From positions 615,050 through 679,049 of the forward strand of contig JADJWY010000001.1 of assembly GCA_016716085.1 (NCBI GenBank): a stretch of DNA of 64,000 nucleotides. Reading direction: 5' to 3'. The notes beneath the pieces were generated by a model, which was given only the letters and a program-made list of their open reading frames with translations, was not told the DNA's origin and did not search any database. Below are positions 1-8,891 of this stretch, piece after piece. The number at the start of each line of letters is the position of its first letter. The stretch's first letter is position 1. This DNA is from Hahellaceae bacterium (GTDB taxonomy: Bacteria; Pseudomonadota; Gammaproteobacteria; Pseudomonadales; Oleiphilaceae). The position numbers and the translations under genes are program-made.

Positions 1-264
1 TTTGAGTTTCTTGTTATCCAGTAGTTTGATTGTGCTACCAAATCCGTCCAGAGACAGCACGATATCCGTAATCTTTACAGATACTTTGCTATCCTGTGCC
101 AGTGAGAATTTCCAGCGATCCGTGAACTTGCCAGGCTCGTTGTAACTCAGAAAAGTGTTCTCGCCCGCATCAAGCGTGGGAAATGTCGCCGCCTGAACAT
201 TCACTGCGCTCAGAGCAAGCAGCGCACCAAACGCCAAACCGGTATTCCTGACACTATTTGTCAT
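1..264 (-). CDS. FxDxF-type PEP-CTERM protein, C-terminus beyond window edge
   Basis: Partial gene reading leftwards off the window. The ATG at 264 is preceded by a good ribosome site (GGAAGGGAC). The first ~23 residues form a signal peptide ending in VNVQA-A. The mature part has FTDRWKFSLAQDSKVSV, which aligns with DTWSFSLASNSAVELSV in the next gene upstream, so the two are paralogs. This is the spaced aromatic/aspartate pattern of FxDxF PEP-CTERM proteins, which are exported and handled by an exosortase. The sorting signal itself would lie beyond base 1 and is not visible. It is probably co-transcribed with the 317-856 gene, since the gap is only 52 bp. Confidence 0.7.
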   Translation of the reverse strand, partial: MTNSVRNTGLAFGALLALSAVNVQAATFPTLDAGENTFLSYNEPGKFTDRWKFSLAQDSKVSVKITDIVLSLDGFGSTIKLLDNKKLK

Positions 265-316
265 CGTAGTCCCTTCCAATAAAGTAAACATAAAACATCA
301 TTATTCGAATAAAAGA

Positions 317-856
317 TTAAGCGTAATTAGCCAGCTGATTTCTTCTTCTCGAAAACAGAGTCAAGCCCAGCAAGGCGCTACCGAACAACCAAACGGCTGC
401 CGGAACAGGCACTGCTGCAACTTTCAAAGCACCGTCATATCCACCACCAATCGAGCCCGTCACGACCCCATTGAAATTGATGGAATACACCGTATTTGCC
501 AATAGCACGCCCAGCGAAACGATTTCGCCCATCGCGATAGGCGTTACGCCGAACGAACCGTTCAGGTTAGTACCCATGATTTTCGCTCCCATGAAATTAA
601 ATTCGGAGGGAGAGACAGACAACTCAACCGCAGAGTTGCTGGCCAGCGAAAATGACCAGGTGTCGCCAATAGCAGAATTAATGCCAACTGTTTCGTTATC
701 GAACTCATACTGCCCCGTCGTCAACGGACCATTCACAAAGCCGCCGGACACCAGATCTGGCATCGTGGGAGCATTGTAAGCGGCCTGAGCCGAACCAACA
801 GCAGAGATCAAAGAAATCGAGCCGACCAAAGCCGCTCGCTTAATTTGAGATATCAT
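317..856 (-). CDS. FxDxF-type PEP-CTERM sorting-signal protein
   Basis: 179 residues. An N-terminal signal peptide (about 1-25, ending SAQAA) is followed by a small beta-rich domain. The C-terminal tail is a PEP-CTERM signal: VPVPAAVWLFGS, a hydrophobic stretch, then the basic end SRRR. Such tails are recognised by exosortases (the XrtA type is associated with EPS loci), which cut and anchor or release the protein at the envelope. No exosortase gene is in this window. ATG at 856 has AAAGGAA upstream. A sigma-54-like promoter lies 115 bp upstream and a perfect 23-bp palindrome just beyond it. Function is otherwise unknown; a role in the biofilm matrix is inference. Confidence 0.85.
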   Translation of the reverse strand: MISQIKRAALVGSISLISAVGSAQAAYNAPTMPDLVSGGFVNGPLTTGQYEFDNETVGINSAIGDTWSFSLASNSAVELSVSPSEFNFMGAKIMGTNLNGSFGVTPIAMGEIVSLGVLLANTVYSINFNGVVTGSIGGGYDGALKVAAVPVPAAVWLFGSALLGLTLFSRRRNQLANYA

Positions 857-971
857 CCTTAGTTCCTTTCAAAGTGTGGTTTCCGTCGAGCCAACCTGCT
901 CAAAACGCAGCACCATATACAGGGGCCGCGCCTACCACTGAGCGACAACGTAATCTCGGGAGGGAAAGACA

Positions 972-987
972 AGCAGGAACCGAGCCA
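972..987 (-). promoter_or_regulatory. Candidate sigma-54 promoter of the PEP-CTERM operon
   Basis: Minus strand TGGCTCGGTTCCTGCT. Against the consensus TGGCACG-N4-TTGCW it keeps GG at -24 and GC at -12 with the correct spacing. It differs at two positions (A to T in the -24 box, T to C in the -12 box). Predicted start of transcription is about 961, giving a leader of roughly 105 nt. PEP-CTERM genes in EPS-forming bacteria are known to be RpoN/PrsR-dependent, which fits. Confidence 0.5.
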
Positions 988-1007
988 AAAACCCAACGCC
1001 TGCCATT

Positions 1008-1030
1008 TATACTTCACTCATTGAAGTATA
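1008..1030. repeat. Perfect palindrome TATACTTCA-N5-TGAAGTATA
   Basis: Nine-base arms with a five-base spacer and no mismatch, lying 21 bp upstream of the -24 box of the candidate sigma-54 promoter. There is no T-run, so it is not a classic terminator. The two-fold symmetry suggests an operator for a dimeric regulator. The binding protein is unknown. Confidence 0.6.
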
Positions 1031-1437
1031 GACGCCCATTATGAATAAAATGTGCCGCACAATCATTAAAATTAGGGCGATTTGAATCACAATTCATTTA
1101 ACCCAGACGGCACATGACCATACCGGTCAAATATTGTTCTTTTTGCCCGAAAAAGCACAAAAAACAAACACTATAACGCCAAAAATTCTCGGCAGAAAAA
1201 CGTCAGACTACGTGAAATTACTGACCCCCTATTTTTGAAAACATCCGAACATTCAGCGCCATGACAAGCATTGTCAGACAAAATTTGAGCATCATGTCAT
1301 TGTTTTAGACGATGCCCTGATTCTAATCCGATAATTCAGGTATACTGTCACGCTTGGTAACAATTCGTAACAAGGAGCCACCGACGGAACCGGCCAAGCT
1401 CCACCGTTGAGTCTCAATTCTGCGACGGAAATACATC

Positions 1438-3042
1438 ATGGTTGGCAGTATCGATACATTGATGAGCGACAAGGACAAACCGTTTGATCTGGAGCACCTT
1501 AGAACGGTCTTCCTGCGTCGTCGCAAGCTTTTTATGCACTGGGCGCTTCCCTGTCTGATGCTTACCTTTATCGTTGCGCTGGCCCTTCCTCCTACGTACA
1601 GGTCAACGGCAACAATTCTTATTGAGCAACAGGAAATCCCTCAGGATCTGGTCCGCTCAACCATTACCAGTTATGCCGACCAACGCATCCAGATCATCAC
1701 CCAGCGAGTGATGACAACGACCAACCTTCTCCAGATTATGGACAAGTTTGACCTCTACCAGGAAGAGCGCCGCCAGCAGTCTCTTGAAACCATTTTCGAG
1801 GCCATGCGGGATGACATCGGAACGGAAATGATCAGCGCAGATGTCATCGATCCACGCAGCGGTCGTCCCATGGCAGCTACTATCGCCTTTCGTGTCAGTT
1901 ATGATGCCCGCAACCCAGCTATTGCGAAAAGTGTCGCGAGCGAAATCACGACCTTATTCCTTCAGGAGAACCTCAGTAATCGGCGACAACAAGCGGAACA
2001 AACCGAAAGCTTTCTGACTGACGAAGCAGACAAGCTGAATAAAGAAATCGAGCAACTTGGGAAACAGATTGCCCGTTTCAAAGAAACCAACTTCCAGGCG
2101 CTGCCAGAGCATACCGAGCTAAACCTTCAACATCTTGAGCGCGCTGAGCGTGAAATCGCCGATGTCACACTCAGAATTAATTCGCTGCGAGAGCAGGAAA
2201 ATCATCTGGAGGCCGAAAGGTCGCTGCTCGACCCCTATGCCCCCTTTGTCGGTAACGCCAATGAGCAATTGCTGGGGACTGAAGCCCGGCTAAAAGTTTT
2301 GCAGAATGAACTGGCGCTTCTTAAAGCGCAGTACACGGATCTACATCCGGAAGTGCAACGCACTCAGCGCGACATTGAAGCCTTGCAGGCGCGCCAGCGT
2401 AGCCAAACAGGTGAGCCCAATAATCCAGCCTGGATTCAGCTGGACACTCAGATTAAAAATCTTAAGGTTGAACGCGAGAGCCTGGACACCAAATATCGTG
2501 AGCTTCAGGCGAAGCGAGAAGAGTATGAAAATCGGCTTGCAACCTCTCCGGTTATTGAGAACCAATATCGAGATCTTCTGCAGGCGCTTGAAACACGAAC
2601 CCTGAAATACCGTGAAATTCGCGCCAAGCAGCAGGAAGCCAATCTGGCCTTTTCACTGGAAACCGAACAAAAAGGCGAGCGCTTTACATTACTCGAACCA
2701 GCTCTGACACCCGAACACCCGGTTAAACCCAATCGAAAGGCCGTTTTTCTGTTGGGTATGTTGCTGTCTTTTGGTCTGGCAGCAGGCGCTGTCTATTTGA
2801 AAGAAACGACCGACCGCTCCGTCCACCGCAAGGATGATCTTAAAGCCTTGCTCGGGGCGATGCCGCTGGCCACAGTGCCTTATATAGATACACCTTACGA
2901 GCAGCATGACTCGCGCAAGCAGGGACGTCATTTGAAGGTATCAACTCTGGCGGTGCTGATTTCGGGCATTGTCCTGTTTCATTTTCTGATTAAACCGCTG
3001 GATGTTATCTGGTTCATGCTCATGAGAAAGCTGGGAGTCTGA
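1438..3042 (+). CDS. EPS chain-length determinant (Wzz/GumC-like, XrtA-locus type)
   Basis: 534 residues. Polysaccharide co-polymerase that sets chain length in Wzx/Wzy EPS export, anchored in the inner membrane. TM1 at about 34-52 is followed by the Wzz signature (PPTYRSTATILIEQQEIP), then a long periplasmic coiled-coil region (about 180-410). TM2 is at about 433-452 after the conserved PVKPNRKA, and a third hydrophobic segment lies near 495-518. It has no fused kinase domain; the partner is the next gene. The ATG at 1438 has a weak purine-rich site; a second ATG 24 bp later (MSDKDKPF) is possible. First gene of a three-gene operon. A paralog with the same gene order lies at 45320-46804. Confidence 0.85.
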   Translation: MVGSIDTLMSDKDKPFDLEHLRTVFLRRRKLFMHWALPCLMLTFIVALALPPTYRSTATILIEQQEIPQDLVRSTITSYADQRIQIITQRVMTTTNLLQIMDKFDLYQEERRQQSLETIFEAMRDDIGTEMISADVIDPRSGRPMAATIAFRVSYDARNPAIAKSVASEITTLFLQENLSNRRQQAEQTESFLTDEADKLNKEIEQLGKQIARFKETNFQALPEHTELNLQHLERAEREIADVTLRINSLREQENHLEAERSLLDPYAPFVGNANEQLLGTEARLKVLQNELALLKAQYTDLHPEVQRTQRDIEALQARQRSQTGEPNNPAWIQLDTQIKNLKVERESLDTKYRELQAKREEYENRLATSPVIENQYRDLLQALETRTLKYREIRAKQQEANLAFSLETEQKGERFTLLEPALTPEHPVKPNRKAVFLLGMLLSFGLAAGAVYLKETTDRSVHRKDDLKALLGAMPLATVPYIDTPYEQHDSRKQGRHLKVSTLAVLISGIVLFHFLIKPLDVIWFMLMRKLGV

Positions 3043-3048
3043 CGTACC

Positions 3049-4092
3049 ATGGAATTGCACAATCTCAAGCAAGCGGTAGATAAAGCGAAAGATCGCCTTT
3101 TTGAGGCTGATCTCCGAACGCCACTACGTCCCTCCCTGCGCAAAGAGTACCCGCCAGCCTTCCTGCCTGTAGAGGTGGAGCGACGCCGTACCGTTCAACC
3201 TTTACCTGAATCCGAGGCGGATAAGCGAAGCCCTGTCGATGAACTGGTCGAGCGTTGGGCTGCCGGCCTGACCAGCGCGCGACCGCAGGAAAAAGTGGCG
3301 CCTGCTAAACCACCGGCTTCACCTGCCCCGGTACATCTGGCGAAACCGCCTGAGGCTGAAGTAACTGCCGGCAAGCCTGTCGCACCTAAAGCGCGTATTG
3401 CCGAGCTTGAAATTGAGTATTCCCAGACCCGACGTCTGAATACCCAACCGGAAGTGCTTGAAGCTAACCGCATTATTAACCCCCGCTCAAAACCTGAGGT
3501 GCTGGCTGCCTACAAAATGCTGCGCACGCAAGTATTGCAGAAAATGCGGGCCCGCCAATGGACATCACTCGGTATCATTACAACCCGTTCCGGGCAGGGT
3601 GGCTCCGTGACTGCCTCTAACCTGGCGATCAGTCTGGCGCAGGAAGTGACCCATTCGGTGCTGCTGGCGGACTTTAACTTCCGCAAACCGGGGCTGCATC
3701 AAAAGTTTGGCATTAACCCTCAGTGCGGTATTGGCGACTATCTGTTCTCATCAATGCCATTGGGCGAAGTACTGGTTTGCCCTCAGGTAGATCGTTTAAG
3801 CCTGCTCCCCTGTCTGGCGCCAATTGACGACAGCTCAATGTCTTTAAGCGCACCTAAGCTGGTGTCACTGGTTGATGAACTCAAGCATCGCTATGAGCAG
3901 CGCGTTGTTATTTACGATCTGCCGCCCGCACTGGAGGGCGACGATGTTCTCGCTTTTGCTCCCTATATCGACGCGGTTTTACTCGTCGTCGAAGAGAGCG
4001 CCACCTCCCAGGATGACATTCTGGAGGTCGTCGAGCTTCTCAAAGATGTTCCGCTTTTAGGAACTGTTCTGAACAAATCCCGAAACACCTAA
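3049..4092 (+). CDS. BY-kinase-like protein with degenerate P-loop (probable pseudokinase)
   Basis: 347 residues. The C-terminal ~200 residues match the CpsD/CapB tyrosine-autokinase fold that partners Wzz proteins. The N-terminal ~120 residues are proline/alanine-rich and look disordered. The nucleotide-binding motifs are eroded. The Walker A segment reads SGQGGS (residues 181-186), with Gly185 where the invariant Lys should be. Walker A' is LLADFNFRKP instead of the usual LLVDADLRRP. The C-terminus (LNKSRNT) lacks the tyrosine cluster that BY-kinases phosphorylate. It is therefore probably not an active kinase and may be a structural partner of the 1438 protein. Starts 6 bp after the previous stop. 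The paralog at 44504-45295 keeps Walker A. Confidence 0.75.
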   Translation: MELHNLKQAVDKAKDRLFEADLRTPLRPSLRKEYPPAFLPVEVERRRTVQPLPESEADKRSPVDELVERWAAGLTSARPQEKVAPAKPPASPAPVHLAKPPEAEVTAGKPVAPKARIAELEIEYSQTRRLNTQPEVLEANRIINPRSKPEVLAAYKMLRTQVLQKMRARQWTSLGIITTRSGQGGSVTASNLAISLAQEVTHSVLLADFNFRKPGLHQKFGINPQCGIGDYLFSSMPLGEVLVCPQVDRLSLLPCLAPIDDSSMSLSAPKLVSLVDELKHRYEQRVVIYDLPPALEGDDVLAFAPYIDAVLLVVEESATSQDDILEVVELLKDVPLLGTVLNKSRNT

Positions 4093-4108
4093 CCGAGAGG
4101 AACTTGCG

Positions 4109-4999
4109 ATGTATCTAGAGCATTTTGGCCTGATGACCAAGCCATTCAACATCCAGCCGGATCCAGGTTTTCTCTATTCTGCGCCCCAACATGAGAGTAC
4201 GCTGACAGTGCTTGAGTACGGGCTGTTAAGTGATGCGGGATTCGTCATGATCACGGGCGAAGTCGGTTGTGGTAAAACCACCCTGGTGCGGCATGTCATG
4301 AATAATTTGCCGGAAACGCAGGTCTGCGCATACATGGGTACCACCCATGGCGACCAGCGTAATCTGCAGCGCTGGATCAACATGGCCTTCGGCATCAGTA
4401 TCCGACATGCGCGTGACGAGGCCGAAGAGTTCGAAGTTTTCCATCGTCATTTGCTGGACCTCCATGAGCAGGGCAAGCAGGCGCTGCTGATTATTGATGA
4501 AGCACAAAATCTTACCTTATCTCAGCTGGAAATGGTGCGCCTGCTCTCTAACGTCAACGAAAGCGCCACCATGTTGTTGAAAGTCGCACTGATTGGCCAA
4601 CCCGAACTTCGCACATTGATGAAAGATTCACGCTTGAAGCAGTTTGCCCAGCGGATCTCGATGGAGTTTCATCTGACACCCCTGGCCGTGGACCAGGTTG
4701 AGGGCTATGTGCAGCACCGTCTGCGGGTGGCCGGCGGTGATCCGCGAATTTTCAGCACTAAGGCCATCAAATATCTGGCGTATCACAGCCGCGGAGTTCC
4801 CCGGGTCATCAACAATCTGGCAGACCTTGCGCTGGTTTATGCCTTTGCCCGGGGCGAAAAGCAGGTGTCGCAGGAAACTCTCATGGCCGTCGTCAAGGAT
4901 CGCATGAACCAGGACATTCTGCCGTTGAAAGAGGAACGCGCAATGACGCCATCATCACCCGCCGTTCCCTCAAAGACACGCACGGTGGAGTACAACTAA
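4109..4999 (+). CDS. XrtA/PEP-CTERM-associated ExeA-like AAA ATPase
   Basis: 296 residues. AAA+ ATPase of the GspA/ExeA type that accompanies XrtA EPS loci. The start (MYLEHFGLMTKPFNIQPDP) is typical of the family. Walker A is GEVGCGKTT (about 49-57), Walker B is LLIIDEAQNL (about 128-137), a GQPEL segment follows, then QRIS. The arginine-rich lid region (RGVPRVINNLAD) sits near 231. The start codon has a strong ribosome site (GAGGAAC) 17 bp after the previous stop. Its exact job in EPS assembly is not established for the family. Last gene of the operon. The stator gene beyond it is convergent, with only 30 bp between. Confidence 0.85.
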   Translation: MYLEHFGLMTKPFNIQPDPGFLYSAPQHESTLTVLEYGLLSDAGFVMITGEVGCGKTTLVRHVMNNLPETQVCAYMGTTHGDQRNLQRWINMAFGISIRHARDEAEEFEVFHRHLLDLHEQGKQALLIIDEAQNLTLSQLEMVRLLSNVNESATMLLKVALIGQPELRTLMKDSRLKQFAQRISMEFHLTPLAVDQVEGYVQHRLRVAGGDPRIFSTKAIKYLAYHSRGVPRVINNLADLALVYAFARGEKQVSQETLMAVVKDRMNQDILPLKEERAMTPSSPAVPSKTRTVEYN

Positions 5000-5029
5000 G
5001 GGAACACGCTTCGCTGCTGCCCAAATCCC

Positions 5030-6112
5030 TTACCAGGCCAAGCCATTGTCCTTATCCTGTTTGGATGGAGATTCTGTGGGGAGGTCTTTGGCTGGGTCAA
5101 ACTCAGGCTTCTTACCTTTTTTGTCCAGTGCTTTCTGAATGTCCTGCATGAATCCTCCCGCACCCAATTCATAGACCTGATCACCCTCCTGCGCGGGTTC
5201 GGCAGGGTTAGAAGGTGTTGTCGATTCGGGGGATTGATTCATCAAATCGTCCTCCGCCTCAACGCGCCCCGCCTGATTAGCGATATCAGCCTGAGCCTTG
5301 CGGTTTAGAATAAGGATGGAAATACGGCGATTGATCGGATTGACGGGATCCTCGGTGTCAAAGAGGACAGAGGACGCATGGCCTACAACCTGAGCGACCC
5401 GCTCTTCTGGCAGTCCACCTTCCAGCAGGGCGCGGCGAGCCGAATTAGCGCGATCAGCCGACAACTCCCAGTTACTGAAGCCATAGCGCCCGACATAGGG
5501 ACTGGCATCGGTATGACCTGAAATGCTGACTTTATTGGGCACACGCGCAATCGTAACAGCCAGTTCGTGCAAGATATCTTCTGAGTAGAACTTTAGTTCC
5601 GACTGACCACTGTCAAACATGGGCCTCTGGCTTTTGTCGACAATCTGAATGCGTAATCCTTCGTCGGTAATGTCAATCAGCAGCTGATCCTTGAAGGCTC
5701 TGAGTTTGGAGTTCAATTCAATTTCATCTTCAAGTTCTTTCTTGAGCTCTTCCAGCTTGCGCTGCTCAAGCTGCTCTGCCAGCGATTCAACTTGCTCTTC
5801 TTTCATTTCGATGACAGGTTGGTTTTCAGGTGGCGTCTCACCCTCCTTTTTAATTTCAACCGTGACAGCGCCCTCAAGCTTGATGACACTCGGATTGCCA
5901 CCTTCCTGAAATCCTATCGGGTCTTCAAAGTAGCCCTCAATCGCATCCTTTTGTTCTTGAGTGGTTGACGCGCTAAGCCAGAGCACCAGAAAGAAGGCCA
6001 TCATTGCCACCGCAAAGTCAGCAAAAGCCACCTTCCACGCGCCACCATGGTGGCCGTGGTGCTTCTTGATCCGCCTTACAATGATCGGGGGCTGTTCGTC
6101 GGACAACGCCAT
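5030..6112 (-). CDS. motB: Flagellar motor stator protein MotB
   Basis: 360 residues. Couples ion flow to flagellar rotation with MotA. The cytoplasmic N-terminus (IIVRRIKKHHGHHGG) leads into one TM segment with the essential ion-binding aspartate at residue 32 (WKVAFAD). After a charged, partly coiled-coil linker (about 75-150) comes an OmpA/MotB peptidoglycan-binding domain (about 170-290, with SGHTDASPYVGRYGFSNWEL and NPINRRISI). The C-terminal ~70 residues are Pro/Glu-rich and longer than in many MotB proteins. Follows motA by 5 bp in one operon. Confidence 0.95.
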   Translation of the reverse strand: MALSDEQPPIIVRRIKKHHGHHGGAWKVAFADFAVAMMAFFLVLWLSASTTQEQKDAIEGYFEDPIGFQEGGNPSVIKLEGAVTVEIKKEGETPPENQPVIEMKEEQVESLAEQLEQRKLEELKKELEDEIELNSKLRAFKDQLLIDITDEGLRIQIVDKSQRPMFDSGQSELKFYSEDILHELAVTIARVPNKVSISGHTDASPYVGRYGFSNWELSADRANSARRALLEGGLPEERVAQVVGHASSVLFDTEDPVNPINRRISILILNRKAQADIANQAGRVEAEDDLMNQSPESTTPSNPAEPAQEGDQVYELGAGGFMQDIQKALDKKGKKPEFDPAKDLPTESPSKQDKDNGLAW

Positions 6113-6117
6113 GGCGC

Positions 6118-6969
6118 TTAACGGGACCTCACATAGTCATTGAGTTCCTGAAAGCTGGGGCGTACATCGGAGTTGAGCGCCTTACGCCCGAACTCGATCG
6201 CCAATTGCGGTGCAAGCCCCGTCATCGTCGCCAGGATACTGACTTTGACGCACTCATAGGCTTTAATTTCCTGCTGCGCCAACTGATTGAGTGTATAACC
6301 CAAAGGCCCAATGAAACCGTAGGAAGCGAGAATGCCCAGAAAGGTACCGACGAGTGCGGCCGCCACATGCATCCCCAGTTCAGCCGGCGGGCCGCCCAAA
6401 CTTTTCATGGTAATGACAATTCCTAAAACGGCGGCCACGATACCGAAACCCGGTAGAGCATCCGCAACGCGGTTCACTGCATCGGCGGGCTTTTCCAGCT
6501 CAGACAAACGAGTTTCAATTTCCATATCCATCAGCCCTTCAATTTCATGGGGTGCCATATTGCCGGTCGCTACAATACGCAGGTAGTCGGCGACGTAGTC
6601 CAACAGTTGCTTTTGTCGCATGACGCTGGGGTAGCGCGAAAATATCTCACTGCCTTCGGGGTCATCGACGTCTCCTTCGATCGACATCACACCGCCCCGC
6701 CGGGCTTTATCGAACAAGTCGTAAAGCAAGTTAAGAAGGTCGAGAAAAAACAAGCGATCAAACTGGCTTCCGACAAAGATGCGGGGGAATGCTTTACCCA
6801 CGCTTTTAATGGTACGAATGGGATTGGAGATCAGGAAGGCTCCTAAGGCGGCCCCCCCAATGATCAGTACTTCGAAGGGCTGCCAGAGGGCAGCCAGTTC
6901 CCCGTGAGAAAGGACATAGCCGCCCAGCACACTGCCGATGACTACGAGAGCGCCAATAATGACTAACAT
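6118..6969 (-). CDS. motA: Flagellar motor stator protein MotA
   Basis: 283 residues, usual MotA length. Four membrane segments are visible (about 1-20, 30-48, 172-192, 204-225). The cytoplasmic loop has the conserved DKARRGG and the DLLNLLYDLFDKAR helix that contacts the rotor. The proline positions typical of the channel are present (ADALPGFGIVAAVLGIV and GPLG). Forms a bicistronic unit with motB. Upstream (6997-7016) is a short inverted repeat, GTCGAG...CTCGAC, between motA and the divergent HDOD gene. Confidence 0.95.
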   Translation of the reverse strand: MLVIIGALVVIGSVLGGYVLSHGELAALWQPFEVLIIGGAALGAFLISNPIRTIKSVGKAFPRIFVGSQFDRLFFLDLLNLLYDLFDKARRGGVMSIEGDVDDPEGSEIFSRYPSVMRQKQLLDYVADYLRIVATGNMAPHEIEGLMDMEIETRLSELEKPADAVNRVADALPGFGIVAAVLGIVITMKSLGGPPAELGMHVAAALVGTFLGILASYGFIGPLGYTLNQLAQQEIKAYECVKVSILATMTGLAPQLAIEFGRKALNSDVRPSFQELNDYVRSR

Positions 6970-7070
6970 GGTGGGTGCGTATTGCCTCCTGCCGGAGTCG
7001 AGCTGACAAACTCGACGGGGTGAGCTAGGTTTATCATTCAGTTAAGTTCAAACGAGCAGGTTCGACAAGC

Positions 7071-8891
7071 GTGGCAACCTCCCCCCCCGCCGAGCAATTG
7101 GACATCCAGCTACCTCCCCGCATGGCCGAAATACTGGAAGCACGGCTGCCGGCCGTAACGGGCACTCACAAGCTTCTCTTGAAGAAAATCGAGCGGGGAG
7201 TCTTATCGTTCAGGGTGATGAGTGACCAAATCAAAAACGACCCCATTCTGGCGCTGCAGCTGCTGAGCCGGGCAAATATGGCGATTCGCAGTGACGAGAG
7301 CCTGGTCGCAACCTTGACCCAGGCCCTCAGTCTGCTGGGTGAGAACTTCCTGATCGAACAGCTCAAGCGGATCCCTGACCCTGCGCCTTTAAATACCGCC
7401 CGCGGTGCTGCGTTTCAAAAAGCGGTCATGGCCAGTTTTTTCGCCGCCAAGCTGACACGCCAGTTGGCCAGCCAGCGTTTTTCAGGCCGAGAGGAGGAGC
7501 TGTTCTGGGCAGCACTTTTTTGGGGGGCGCCGTTCTGGTATCTCGCGTATCACGAGCCAACGGCCTTTACGGAGCTTTGGCAGTCCACCGCGACCTGGAA
7601 CAAGGCCAGCCAGCGTTTCGCTGATCAGGTCGGGTTTACGCCCGAAGCCTTTTGGAAAGGCGCGCAACACCGATTCAAACTGCCAGACATGATCCAGCAG
7701 GCGTGGAATCCTGTCGATTTTGCGCTCAAGCGCCGAATGGTAATGCTCAACCGACTGACGCCCACACATACCAGTACAATACCCATCGAAAACCGGGAAC
7801 TTAAATTGTGGGCACACAACCCTGGTCAACTACTGATGCTGTGTAATCAGGCCGCATTTCTGGCAGGGCGTGACTGGCACGACACGACATTCTTAACGAT
7901 CGGACGTCAGTTAGCCGCCATGCTGCAACTTCCGCTGCAGTCCGTCATCCATACCTGCCACCAGGCCGTTGTTAATGCGCTGCACCTGCACCCACTGCCG
8001 GGCGGATTGCCTTTGGTGATGGGGCTCTTTTGTGATCCGATGGTGGCACCGCTGATTACCCAAGCCGCCGTCCCGGTCGAAGCCGTCATCCCGTCAGAAC
8101 CGTTGGAGATACCGGACGAGCCCCCCCCCATCGCGCAACAGAAGCCAGCGCCAGAACCCGCATTAGACCTCCCGGTGGCAGAAGCGCCGGCGAGTGAAGT
8201 CAGGGAAATCGAAAGCACGCAAGCCGCCGCAGCCGCGCCGGAAGACGATCGAATCCTGGTGCGCACACCCAAACCGGCACCTGCCCCCCAGGATACAACC
8301 ATCGTTAGCCGGCAGCCAAAAATTCCGGTGCCTGCCGCAGAGCCGGCCGCACGACGCGGGGATAAAGCCCTGTTCAATCAGATCTGTGAAAACATGATGC
8401 GTAATCCAGGCAGTTTCCGCGATATGCCACACCTGATGAACATGGCCGCTCGCTGCCTGGTCTCAGGGGCAGGCCTACAGGTCGGTGCCGTGATGCTTTG
8501 CAATCAGGATCAGACACTGCTGAAGACCTATTTTTTCCAGGGCGGACAGGATCGCCCTGCATTGCAAACGCTCCAGTTAGACATCAAAAGCGCCCCTCTC
8601 CTGCAAAAATTGATGGCTAAGCAATCCAGCCTCTGGGTTCGCCCTGAGACGGCCGCTAAATTGAAAGGACAGTTCCCGGAAGAGTTGCTGTCTGCCAGCC
8701 GGACACTGGATTTTTTCCTGATGTCCTGTTTTGCAAAAACCCGTCCGATCGCTCTGATTTATGCCGATGGCGGATCGGGTAAAACACATCTGACCGATTT
8801 CGAGTATGAAAGCTTCAAACAAGCCTGTAGTGGTGTGACGCAGGTGTTGTATTATCTGGCGCAACAACGTGCTAAAGCCCAGAAAAAATGA
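7071..8891 (+). CDS. HDOD-domain signalling protein (PA4955-like position)
   Basis: 606 residues starting with GTG; AGCAGG lies 10 bp upstream. The N-terminal half (about 20-230) resembles HDOD domains, which are found in regulators of motility and c-di-GMP-linked behaviour but usually lack HD catalysis. A long Pro/Ala/Glu-rich linker (about 335-425) leads to a C-terminal alpha/beta domain (about 435-600) that may be GAF-like. Two long C-tracts lie in the coding sequence: C8 at 7081-7088 just after the start, and C9 at 8122-8130 in the linker. The stop overlaps the next start (ATGA), so it is translationally coupled to rhdA. The position between motA and rhdA is as in Pseudomonas. Confidence 0.75.
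   Translation: MATSPPAEQLDIQLPPRMAEILEARLPAVTGTHKLLLKKIERGVLSFRVMSDQIKNDPILALQLLSRANMAIRSDESLVATLTQALSLLGENFLIEQLKRIPDPAPLNTARGAAFQKAVMASFFAAKLTRQLASQRFSGREEELFWAALFWGAPFWYLAYHEPTAFTELWQSTATWNKASQRFADQVGFTPEAFWKGAQHRFKLPDMIQQAWNPVDFALKRRMVMLNRLTPTHTSTIPIENRELKLWAHNPGQLLMLCNQAAFLAGRDWHDTTFLTIGRQLAAMLQLPLQSVIHTCHQAVVNALHLHPLPGGLPLVMGLFCDPMVAPLITQAAVPVEAVIPSEPLEIPDEPPPIAQQKPAPEPALDLPVAEAPASEVREIESTQAAAAAPEDDRILVRTPKPAPAPQDTTIVSRQPKIPVPAAEPAARRGDKALFNQICENMMRNPGSFRDMPHLMNMAARCLVSGAGLQVGAVMLCNQDQTLLKTYFFQGGQDRPALQTLQLDIKSAPLLQKLMAKQSSLWVRPETAAKLKGQFPEELLSASRTLDFFLMSCFAKTRPIALIYADGGSGKTHLTDFEYESFKQACSGVTQVLYYLAQQRAKAQKK

Larger units (their letters stand above)
857..1437. other. Divergent regulatory region between PEP-CTERM operon and EPS operon
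   Basis: About 580 bp with no convincing gene. It is AT-rich compared with the flanking genes. It contains a sigma-54-like element on the minus strand (972-987), a perfect inverted repeat (1008-1030), and a possible plus-strand -10 box TATACT at 1341-1346 without a clear -35 partner, ahead of the gene at 1438. Short reading frames here look like chance. Confidence 0.6.

Noticed and set aside
4993..5033. Terminator between the ATPase gene and motB
   Set aside because: TAAGGG...CCCTTA can pair, but the loop is long and no T-run follows.
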